A stretch of DNA of 64,000 bases from Lolium rigidum (lineage: Eukaryota > Streptophyta > Magnoliopsida > Poales > Poaceae): assembly GCF_022539505.1 (NCBI RefSeq), contig NW_025900948.1, positions 372,001 through 436,000 of the forward strand, in the 5' to 3' direction. Position 1 is the first letter of the stretch. Each line of letters starts with the position of its first letter. The position numbers and the translations under genes are program-made. This document shows positions 1 to 8,798 of this stretch, piece by piece. The notes under the pieces are model-generated. The model made no database searches. It was not told where the DNA came from and saw only the letters and a list, made by a program, of their open reading frames with translations.

Positions 1-1505
1 CACTAGTCCATTGGTGAAAGTTGCCCAACAAGATTGAAAGATAAACACCACATACTTCCTCATGAGCTATAAAACATTGACACAAATCAGAGGTAATAAA
101 TTTTGAATTGTTTAAAGGTAGCACTCAAGCAATTTACTTTGGAATGGCGGAGAAATACCATGTAGTAGGTAGGTATGGTGGACACAAATGGCATAGTGGT
201 TGGCTCAAGGATTTTGGATGCATGAGAAGTATTCCCTCTCGATACAAGGCTTAGGCTAGCAAGGTTGTTTGAAACAAACACAAGGATGAACCGGTGCAGC
301 AAAACTCACATAAAAGACATATTGTAAACATTATAAGACTCTACACCGTCTTCCTTGTTGTTCAAACTCAATACTAGAAATTATCTAGACCTTAGAGAGA
401 CCAATTATGCAAACCAAATTTTAGCAAGCTCTGTGTATTTCTTCATTAATAGGTGCAAAGTATATGATGCAAGAGCTTAAACATGAGCACAACAATTGCC
501 AAGTATCAAATTGTCCAAGACATTTTACCAATTACTACATGTAGCATTTCCCGATTCCAACCATATAACAATTAACGAAGCAGTTTCAACCTTCGCCATG
601 AAAATTAAAAGCTAAGAACACATGTGTTCATATGAACCAGCGGAGCGTGTCTCTCTCCCACACAAGAATTTATTCAAACAAAAACAAAAACAAAAGCAAA
701 CAGATGCTCCAAGTAAAATACATAAGATGTGACCGAATAAAAATATAGTTTCAAGAGAAGTGACCTGATAATTTTGTCGATGAAAAAGGGGATGCCTTGG
801 GCATCCCCAAGCTTAGATGCTTGAGTCCTCTTGAAATATGCAGGGGTGAACCACTGGGGCATCCCCAAGCTTAGACTTTTCACTCTTCTTGATCGTAGTA
901 TATCATCCTCCTCTCTTGACCCTTGAAAACTTCCTCCACACCAAACTCAAAACAACTCATTAGAGGGTTAGTGCATAATCAAAAACTCACATGTTCAGAG
1001 GTGACACAATCATTCTTAACACTTCTGGACATTGCCCAAAGCTACTGGAAGTTAATGGAACAAAGAAATCCATCCCACATAGCAAAAGAGGCAATGCGAA
1101 ATAAAAGGCAGAATCTGTCAAAGCAGAACAGTCCGTAAAGACGAATTTTAAAGAGGCACCAGACTTGCTCAAATGAAAATGCTCAAATTGAATGAAAGTT
1201 GCGTACATATCTGAGGATCACTCACGTAAATTGGCATAATTTTCTGAGTTACCTACAGAGAATTTGGCCCAGATTCGTGACAGCAAGAAATCTGTTTCTG
1301 CGCAGTAATCCAAATCTAGTATCAACCTTACTATCAAAGACTTTACTTGGCACAACAATGCAACAAAATAAGATAAGGAGAGGTTGTTACAGTAGTAACA
1401 ACTTCCAAGACTCAAATATAAAATAGAGTTACTGTAGCAAAATAACACATGGGTTATCTCCCAAGAAGTTCTTTCTTTATAGCCATTAAGATGGGCTTAG
1501 CAGTT

Positions 1506-2159
1506 TTAATGATGCACTCGCAAGAAATAGTATTTGAAGCAAAAGAGAGCATCAAGTGGCGAATTCAAAACACATTTAAGCCTAACATGCTTCCTATGAA
1601 AAGGAATCTTGTAAATAAACAAGTTCATGAAGCATAATGCAACAAGCATAGAAAGATAAAACAAGTGTAACTTCAAGATTTTAAGCACATAGAGAGGTGT
1701 TTTAGTAACATGAAAATTTCTACAACCATATTTTCCTCTCTCATAATAACTTTCAGTAGCAACATGAGCAAACTCAACAATATAACTATCACATAAAGCA
1801 TTCTTATCATGAGTCTCATGCATAAAATTATTACTACTCCCAACATAAGCATAATCAATTTTATTAGTTGTAGTGGGAGCAAATTCGACAAAGTAGCTAT
1901 CATTATTATTCTCATCATCAAATATAGGAGGCATATTGTAATCATAATCAAATTCATCCTCCATTACAGGCGGCACCAAAAGACTACTATCATTATAATC
2001 ATCATAAATAGGAGGCAAAGTATCATCAAAGAAAATTTTCTCCTCAATGCTTGGGGGACTAAAAAGATCATGCTCATCAAAACCAGCTTCCCCAAGCTTA
2101 GAACTTTCCATATCATTAGCAACAATGGTGTTCAAAGTGTTCATACTAATATGTTCCAT
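1506..2159 (-). CDS. Acidic protein of unknown function in Gypsy element 1
   Basis: A 217-codon minus-strand frame starts about 240 bases inside the 5' LTR of Gypsy element 1. The N-terminal 130 residues are rich in Asp, Glu, Tyr and Asn, with repeated blocks such as PPIYDDYNDS and PPIFDDENNND. The C-terminal third is basic and hydrophobic, with clusters of Leu, Phe, His and Lys. I see no gag, protease, reverse transcriptase or zinc-knuckle motif. I recall similar peptides from other grass Gypsy elements, which suggests an element-borne, possibly non-autonomous, reading frame rather than a host gene. Its function is unknown. The start is simply the first Met after the primer binding site, and no intron was assumed. 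Confidence 0.5.
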   Translation of the reverse strand: MEHISMNTLNTIVANDMESSKLGEAGFDEHDLFSPPSIEEKIFFDDTLPPIYDDYNDSSLLVPPVMEDEFDYDYNMPPIFDDENNNDSYFVEFAPTTTNKIDYAYVGSSNNFMHETHDKNALCDSYIVEFAHVATESYYERGKYGCRNFHVTKTPLYVLKILKLHLFYLSMLVALCFMNLFIYKIPFHRKHVRLKCVLNSPLDALFCFKYYFLRVHH

Positions 2160-2369
2160 GGGTTTTTTAATTTTTGGATCAAATCATCCATGTCTTAAAT
2201 CAGGAAATAGAATAAGAAGCTCATTGTTGTCCATTATGCCTTACTAGTGTAAACAAGAAACAAAAAGATGCAATTGCAGGATCTAAAGGAAATAGCTTCG
2301 AGCACAAACACAATGGCGCCGAAAAAGTACCGTTACTCGAAACCGGAGTATGAGTGCCTTTTACCTTTC

Positions 2370-2390
2370 CTCCCCGGCAACGGCGCCGGA
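2370..2390 (-). other. Primer binding site of Gypsy element 1
   Basis: Read on the minus strand, this is TCCGGCGCCGTTGCCGGGGA, lying 9 bases inside the LTR end. It matches the TGGCGCCGTTGCCGGGGA-type site, complementary to the tRNA-Asp 3' end, that is typical of Athila-lineage elements. It fixes the element's orientation as minus. Confidence 0.8.
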
Positions 2391-2398
2391 AAAGTGCT

Positions 2399-4120
2399 TG
2401 ATGTCTACGGGTGCTTCTATTCTTGTAGACAGTGTTGGGCCTCCAAGAGCGAGAGGTTTGTAGAACAGCAGACAAGTTTCCCTTAAGTGGATCACCCAAG
2501 GTTTATCGATCTCGGGGAGGAAGAGGTCAAAGATATCCCTCTCATGCAACCCTGCAACCACAAAGCAAGAAGTCTCTTGTGTCCCCAACACACCTAATAG
2601 GTGCACTAGTTCGGCGAAGAGATAGTGAAATACGGGTGGTATGAATAAGTATGAGCGATAGCAACGAGCACCGAGAAAAGTGCTTGCCGGCGTGTAGTTG
2701 ATGATGGTAATATTGCGGACGAGTACGGATGCGAGTAGAACGAGTAAACAAGCAGCGATAGCGATATTTAGGAATAAGGCCTAGGGATCATACTTTCACT
2801 AGTGGACACTCTCAACTTTGATCACATAACAGAATAAATAGATAGATGCTAGACTCTACACTCTCTTGTTGGATGATGAACACCACTAAGCGTGTAGGAT
2901 TACACGAACCCTCAATGCCGGAGTTAACAAGCTCCACAATATTCGATGTTCATGTTTAAATAACCTTAGAGTGCATGACAGATCAACATAACCAAACCAA
3001 GTACTAACATAGCATGCACACTCGTCACCTTCACACTACGAAAGGAGGCATAGATCACATCAATACCATCATAGCAATAGTTAACTTCATAATCTACAAG
3101 AGATCACAATCATAGCCTACGCCAAGTACTAACACGATGCACACACTGTCACCATTACACCGTGCAGGAGGAATAAACTACTTTAATAACATCACTAGAG
3201 TAGCACATAGATGAATTGTGATACAAAACACAGTGTAATTATAAAGGGATATAAATAAGCACTTCACTATGCCATTCATAACAGTGAATAAGTATTCTGT
3301 GAAATATAGCCTAAGAGACCCACACGGTGCACACACTGTCACCTTTACACACGTGGGACAAGGAGTCTCCGGAGATCACATAAGTAAAATCCACTTGACT
3401 AGCATAATGACATCTAGATTACAAGCATCATCATATGAATCTCAATCATGTAAGGCAGCTCATGAGATTATTGTATTGAAGTACATAGGAGAGAGATTAA
3501 CCACATAGCTACCGGTACAGCCCTTAGCCTCGATGGAGAACTACTCCCTCCTCATGGGAGACAGCAGCGGTGATGAAGATGGCGGTGGTGTCGATGGAGA
3601 AGCCTTCGGGGGCACTTCCCCGTCCCGGCGGCGTGCCGGAACAGAGACTCCTGTCCCCCAGATCTTGGCTTCGCGATGGCGGCGGCTCTGGATGGTTTCT
3701 CGTACCGTGGCTTTTTCGTATCGAGGTTTTAGGTCGAGGGGGCTTAAATAGGCGAAGAGGCGGCGTCGGAGGGTCAACGAGGCGGTGTCACCACAGGGGG
3801 GCGCGGGCCACCCCTGGGCCGCGCCGGGCCTATCATCTGGGGGGCCTGTGTCCCCTCTCTGGCGGCTCTTGGGTGTTCTGGATGCTTCCGGGGATTCTAA
3901 GATGCTGGGCGTTGATTTCGTCCGATTCCGAGAATATTTCCTTACTAGGATTTCTGAAACCAAAAACAGCAGAAAACAGCAACTGGCCCTTCGGCATCTC
4001 GTCAATAGGTTAGTTCCGGAAAACGCATAAATATGACATAAAGTATGCATAAAACATGTAGATATCATCAATAATGTGGCATGGAACATAAGAAATTATC
4101 GATACGTCGGAGACGTATCA
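2399..4120 (-). repeat. 5' LTR of Gypsy element 1 (1722 bp)
   Basis: Read on the minus strand, the LTR starts TGATACGTCTCC (ending at plus 4120) and ends AGACATCA (plus 2399), followed directly by the primer binding site. The first 210 or so bases of the minus-strand sequence are nearly identical to the LTRs at 44.3-45.9 kb and 54.6-56.2 kb. The middle is only loosely similar and the last kilobase is different, so the LTR is mosaic. Two internal copies of a CACACACTGTCACC motif occur at about 3140 and 3330, with a third, altered copy near 3013-3030. The reading frames of 60-182 codons inside it are chance frames in LTR DNA. No second LTR is in the window, so no insertion age can be given. Confidence 0.85.
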
Positions 4121-5283
4121 ATATGCAACTAAGTGAATTTACCTATATGACAAGGCAAACAACTAAGCAGGATATAGCTAAGCAATATAAGAGATAGAAT
4201 AGGATAGAGGTAACCGAGAGTGGAGCACGCGATGACACGGAGATGATTCCCGTAGTTCCCTTCCTTTGCAAGAAGGTACGTCTACGTTTGGAGGAGTGTG
4301 GTTGCTACGAAAGCCAAACCAACAGCCACGAAGGCTTCACTCGGATCTCCGGTGAGCAACGCCACGAAGGCCTAGCCCACTTCCACTAAGGGATTTCCTC
4401 GAGGCGGAAACCGGGCCTTTACAAGGTTCTTGGGGCACACATCCACAACCGAATTGGAGGCTCCCAAATCTGTTACAACACAACAATCAACAACAATACA
4501 TCAACACAAATCAACTAGGGATCCAAAGAGGAACACTAGCAAGGGGGCCCTCAACAAAATGAGGGGGAAATGCAAATTGCTTCGGTGAAGATGTAGATCG
4601 GGGTCTTCTCCTTCGATTCTCCAAAGCACAAGGGATTTGGGTGGTTGAGGAAGGAGATCCGATGGATTTGGTGTTCTTGGTGGCTCAACAATGGTGTATG
4701 ACTTTTTGGGGAAGAAGTGAGCAGCCAAACCACTTAGGGAAGAAGGGTATTTATAACCCTGGAGAAAAACTGCCGTTGGAGGGCTGAGCGGTAGTACCGG
4801 CCAGGTTGGGCCGGTACTACCGGCCACAGTCGAGTAGCTCGGGCCAAGATGGGGTGGCCACGTGGCCAAAATGGAGCCAGGCCGAAGGGGGAGGCCGGAG
4901 CCTCCGGCCGGGGTACCGGCCGTGGTACCGCCGGGGCCCCAACTCCCCTGGCAAGTGTGCTGAGGCGCCCCGCGCCAACCGGTACCTTGGGCGGTACCAA
5001 GGCCGGAGCCTCCGGCCGTGGCCAGGCCGGCGGTACCGCCCAAGCCTCCGGCCCCTCCTTTTCTTTCTTTTTCTCTTCTTCTTCTCATTTCTTCCTTTCT
5101 TCTTTTCTTTCTTTTCTCTTCCGATATCTTGCACGCTCTTCACACTTTGGGCATCTAGAGAATGTAATAACCTACAAATCTTATATATTGAAATGTTCAT
5201 ATATCATCATTGTCATCAACACCAAAACTATATATAAAATGAGATATGTTCTTTCAGAAGCGCCAACAATTTTAGAAAACTAA
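4121..5283 (-). repeat. Remnant of an unnamed LTR-type repeat with GGCCGG-rich segment
   Basis: Gypsy element 1 abuts this sequence at 4120/4121, so it is the older host of that insertion on this side. Read on the minus strand it looks like an LTR: GC-rich DNA (4780-5070) full of ACCGGTAC and GGCCGG motifs, a TATA-like TTATAAATACC at about 4750, then a 5'-leader-like stretch with the phrase GGAGCCTCCAATTCGGTTGTG. The segment at 42.2-42.7 kb has a comparable phrase. The 17-mer GGCCGGAGCCTCCGGCC occurs at 4893-4909 and again at 5001-5017. No coding domain was recognised; reading frames here are low-complexity Gly/Arg/Pro frames. A CACTA-type repeat is an alternative. Confidence 0.4.
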
Positions 5284-5880
5284 TAATTATTGTTCTCGCC
5301 AAAATGTATGTCGTGTACTCTTTGCCGAGTGCAAAGACTCAACAAAGGCTTTGCCGACTTACGGACAGCATTTGCCAAGTATTTTGCCCACTCGCTAAAG
5401 AAGCAATTTCCAGTAGTTAATTATGATGACCATTTTCGCTTTCTCTCGTTCTAGCGGACTTCTGAATAATATCTATCTCCGGCTTAATAAATTTAGACAT
5501 ATTTATTTTACATATTTTGTCTAAATCTGCGATAATTATTTAAGCTTGTAGTTATGTCGTCATCGCATCAATTGTTAGTCGTGTACGACCGGACAGCTCT
5601 TCCGTTTGATGTACCACGTAAGTACGTATGAAAATCAGATAGCGTTGGTATCTCCATCTCATTTTCTCTATTAGCTCCCGAAGTGGACATGGGTTCATCG
5701 AGACATGCAAAATTTATCGGTAGAAGTAGTTTCCTTGTACACACTAAATCGGTAGTTATTTGGCCCATGGAACTTGGCCAAAAGCTACTCGAGCTGGGTA
5801 ACATAACGATCTGGCAGCAGCGAGAAGCGCTAGATGTACGAAACGGACGGAGGGTTCTTGGCGCATTGGGCCTATGAAAA
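5284..5880. other. No gene seen; possible CACTA-like scrap at 5310-5400
   Basis: Positions 5310-5400 contain spaced TTTGCCGA / TTGCCAAG words like those of grass CACTA subterminal regions, but no CACTA terminus is visible. The rest shows no domain and no convincing reading frame. Confidence 0.25.
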
Positions 5881-5984
5881 TAATTTGTTGATCCGTTTGT
5901 GACACCAGGTAGTCACCTATTGCAATTTAATATAATTTGTTGGTCCATTTGTGACACCAGGCAGCCACCTATTATAATTTAATA
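5881..5984. repeat. Two-copy tandem duplication, 52-bp unit
   Basis: Unit 1 is 5881-5932 and unit 2 is 5933-5984. The units begin TAATTTGTTG and share TTTGTGACACCAGG and the end AATTTAATA. They differ at six or seven positions. No coding role is apparent. Confidence 0.8.
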
Positions 5985-6114
5985 GTAAAGAAAGATGATC
6001 AAGATGATAAATTGATAAGTTAGCCTAGAGATATGAATCCAATTGGGTTTTATTCTTCAAAGTCCATGTATGCAATTGTGAATTGTAGGTGAGTGCAACC
6101 TGCATATCTACCAG

Positions 6115-6720
6115 CGATGTGGAAGCTCAGGATTCCACCTAAGGTTCGGATTTTTCTATGGTTGTTCTCTCAAAATAAATTATGATTATAGATAATTTTT
6201 GGAAAAGAGGTTTCCTAAACCTCTAGAGTGTAACTGTTACATTTGTTCTTTGATTGCATTGTGTTAGGCTTGCTCTGCGTTGACCTTTTTAGAGGTTTTT
6301 AATGTGATTATTAATGACTTGTTTTAGCTTTTATTCATAGTGAAAGTAATTTAGCTAGTAACATCACACATATCAAGGCGTTTTGGTGACATGGCATGCC
6401 AATAAATGAAAGAAGAGAGGGATGTGGTAACTAGCTATGTTACCATAACATCACACATCCCAAAGCAAGATAAGTTTACAACATAATAAATGACACAATA
6501 CATGACACCACATATTACTACCCACTATGAAGGTAGTAACTTAAACTAGTAACATGACATATGTTACTAATCTAAGTTACTTCCCACTATTGTAATAAAA
6601 GATACTTGCCGTTCTTTCTTGTGTTGTTCAATGGAGCATTTGGAATAACAGGAACAACATTGTGTTTAACAAAAAAACCTGGCTTAATAAGAAACAAGTA
6701 TGGCAGCTTACCTACCCTGT
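6115..6720 (+). pseudogene. LINE reverse-transcriptase C-terminal (zf-RVT) remnant, split by a MITE
   Basis: The plus-strand translation from about 6120 gives a peptide like the zinc-binding C-terminal region of grass non-LTR retrotransposon polyproteins: WKLRIPPKVRIFLWLF, then a degraded segment with stops and a Cys-containing stretch to about 6290. The matching downstream element, WSIWNNRNNIVFNKK, begins near 6630, beyond the MITE at 6337-6590, so the MITE appears to interrupt the coding remnant. In-frame stops and frameshifts make it non-functional. No upstream reverse transcriptase was found, so this is a 5'-truncated or decayed LINE end. Sequence from 6720 to 7080 is less clear and may include RNase H-like debris. 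Confidence 0.55.
6337..6590. mobile_element. MITE with about 30-bp imperfect terminal inverted repeats
   Basis: The left end begins ATAGTGAAAGTAATTTAG and the right end, reverse complemented, begins ATAGTGGGAAGTAACTTAG. Both continue into TAGTAACAT, giving inverted repeats of about 30 bp with a handful of mismatches. The interior is AT-rich and non-coding with many repeats of TAGTAACAT and CACATC. It sits inside LINE debris. I could not fix a target-site duplication, so the superfamily is uncertain (Mutator-like is likely). Confidence 0.6.
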
Positions 6721-7467
6721 CCTATCCGAGGAACTAGAAGTTCTCATTCAAGGTTCAGGAGTGGACCTTGGTAGATCAATTCACATCTCTACTAGTCGAA
6801 AAGCTCAATCACCCACTGAAGCTGAAGCCGAACTGATGATTTGCAAACCGTTCAGGTGAATTTCTAAATGGAAGACAACTGCATTCAATCAGCTCATCAC
6901 ATGGAGGCCGGGTGTCTGCTTCTTATCTGCAAGAGCGTCCTGAAGACGCTGATGCAATTCGTAGCACCCAAACTGTCAGCTTAGAGCTGGCTTGCTCTTA
7001 GTAAACTGGGTTTTACTCTTCCCGACCCAACAGTTGGTTACAGTTGTGTTTCCCAGGAGGATAATCCAAAAATAGTTATGGATTATTTAAACAACCAATG
7101 GCCCCAAAAGTATTACTCTCTGTCCCAGATTAGATGTCATATAACATCTATACACTAAAATGCGTCTAGATGCATGTGTTTCAACAAATATGCACGACCG
7201 AGACTCCTCATAGGCTACAGACCTGTCCCAGTCAAACAAGAGCATTCCGGTTGCAAATATCACACACAACCAATCACAATTATCAAAAAATTCGTTGCTA
7301 AACGAGCCCAAGCTAACAATGTTCAGTTGACACAAACCATAACCAATTGATGTTTCCAGCATGCCATAAATTTGTTCACACGAATCTACTTTCTTCTTTA
7401 CAGTGCAAAACAATGCAGGGTACTAGCTAGCCATACTTGCCAGATCGCCCCAAAACTGTATATTGGT

Positions 7468-8634
7468 TCAGGGTATAAACCAGATTGGAACAGAACACTC
7501 TGAAGTAAATTTACGCGGATAGCGTCTCGTCTTGTTGCGTGGTTTGTGAAAGTCGTACACGCTCATGTTAGTTCTGGGATACCAACTCCCGTTGCTCGAT
7601 GCCAAGGATAGGTTGAAGCTTGTATCGTTCAGGTAATAAATGTTACCCACTGGGAGCGTGTCGAACTGAGACACCTCGAAGGCCCTGGAGCAGCCTCGGC
7701 CAAGTAAGAGCATCCGACCAGGAAGCGCATGGAGCTCCACCCAGGAAGCTTCAGAGCCCCCACCGCCTACAGCAAGGTTCATCTCAAAGATCCTGAACTC
7801 GCGACGCTGCTTGTGCTTGAAGTGCCGCAGGATCATTAGCAGTTTTCCGCGGGACTCCACCAGATAGCGGGACATGCTGACACCCTTGGGCAGGCGACTA
7901 TCGGGCTTGTAGTCAGCACGCTTCTGCACCAGGTAGGAGGTACTGGACATCACCAGAGGGTCGTCGCCGTCGACGATGTTAGGAGTGTACACCACGATAT
8001 CCTCTGTGTTGGAGAGGACATAGAAACCTTCCTTGTAATAGATGATGTCCTCGATCACATCCACATTGCGCCTGCATGCAATCCAGTATCGGTCCATCCC
8101 TGTCCGCCAGAATGCTATGTTGGAAGCGCTGGAGACGTGCGCGGCGGCAAGGCTGCCATCCGTCGATGGCGTGCCCGAAAAGGTGACAGTACGGATGACC
8201 ATAGGGTGCTCACATGTGGTGTCAATCCAGCCGTGCTCGCTGGGGATCCTGAGCCTGTCAGGGAGAGGAACCATGGCACCAGAGCGGAGGTTCAACGCTG
8301 CATACCCTCGCCACTGGTCCAAGGCGAGGGCGACCCAGCCGTCCTCATGGGAGCCGCATAGGCGCGCGGCACGGACGCCCTCCGGGAGGTATAGGCGGCG
8401 GGTGGCCCCAGATTGGAGGCTTAAAAAGGAGGGTGCAACAGGGGACGGGAGAAGGAGACATGGGACCTGGCATGGTGTGCCTTTATGGACCTGCGCCGCA
8501 GAGCGCCACGCACGGCAGACAGCAGCAAAGTAGACACGGTCAGCGAGGCAGGTGAGATAGCGGAGGATGATGTCGAGAAGCTCAGGTGGGAGGCCGTCCG
8601 ACCATGGAGGGCAAGGTTCACGAGGGCGGCGCAT
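7468..8634 (-). CDS. F-box protein with DUF295 (KIB1-4-type beta-propeller) domain, copy A
   Basis: The product is a probable substrate-recognition subunit of an SCF-type ubiquitin ligase; F-box proteins bind SKP1 through the N-terminal F-box. Residues about 10-50 form the F-box (WSDGLPPELLDIILRYL then VCRAWRSAAQVH). The remainder, ending in SVPIWFIP, matches the DUF295 family common in grasses. The 388-residue frame is uninterrupted. I start at Met 8634 because the paralog at 36765-37913 starts at the equivalent Met (MRRPREPC versus MLRAREPC); an in-frame upstream Met at 8736 would add 34 unconserved residues. The coding part has no intron, but an intron in the 5' UTR is likely. The substrate is unknown. 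The two paralogs look roughly 80 percent identical by eye. Confidence 0.88.
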   Translation of the reverse strand: MRRPREPCPPWSDGLPPELLDIILRYLTCLADRVYFAAVCRAWRSAAQVHKGTPCQVPCLLLPSPVAPSFLSLQSGATRRLYLPEGVRAARLCGSHEDGWVALALDQWRGYAALNLRSGAMVPLPDRLRIPSEHGWIDTTCEHPMVIRTVTFSGTPSTDGSLAAAHVSSASNIAFWRTGMDRYWIACRRNVDVIEDIIYYKEGFYVLSNTEDIVVYTPNIVDGDDPLVMSSTSYLVQKRADYKPDSRLPKGVSMSRYLVESRGKLLMILRHFKHKQRREFRIFEMNLAVGGGGSEASWVELHALPGRMLLLGRGCSRAFEVSQFDTLPVGNIYYLNDTSFNLSLASSNGSWYPRTNMSVYDFHKPRNKTRRYPRKFTSECSVPIWFIP

Positions 8635-8798
8635 GGCGGGATTTGAAGGCGGGCACGAAGGGTCTCTCTGATTTGGCTGCAGCCTCGATCCCGGTGCCAG
8701 AAGTAGATTTCCGGTCACTTTCAGCAGTTGAAACAAACTGGATCAGCTCCCCAACTGCCGCAACAAACCCTTGATCCTCACGAGTTGCCGCAACAAAC

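Larger units (their letters stand above)
1..2398 (-). mobile_element. Athila-like Gypsy element 1, internal region (partial, runs off left edge)
   Basis: This is internal sequence of a minus-strand LTR retrotransposon whose 5' LTR is at 2399-4120. The primer binding site is at about 2370-2390, directly inside the LTR. Positions 1 to about 1450 closely match the non-coding 3' internal parts of two other elements here (50.8-52.2 kb and 58.1-59.5 kb), including the 16-mer GCATCCCCAAGCTTAG at 801-816 and 859-874. From about 1460 to 2398 the sequence differs from that family and carries its own acidic reading frame, so the element looks mosaic. No reverse transcriptase or integrase is visible. The 3' LTR, if present, lies outside the window. 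Confidence 0.8.

Noticed and set aside
1809..2198. 129-codon plus-strand frame
   Set aside because: Antisense shadow of the acidic element 1 frame at 1506-2159; Ile-rich, with no domain.
3541..4089. 182-codon minus-strand frame
   Set aside because: It lies wholly inside the 5' LTR of Gypsy element 1, and other copies of the LTR do not keep the frame.
4806..5283. Gly/Pro/Arg-rich ORFs on both strands
   Set aside because: All frames are open only because the DNA is GC-rich and repetitive; there is no domain or conserved start.
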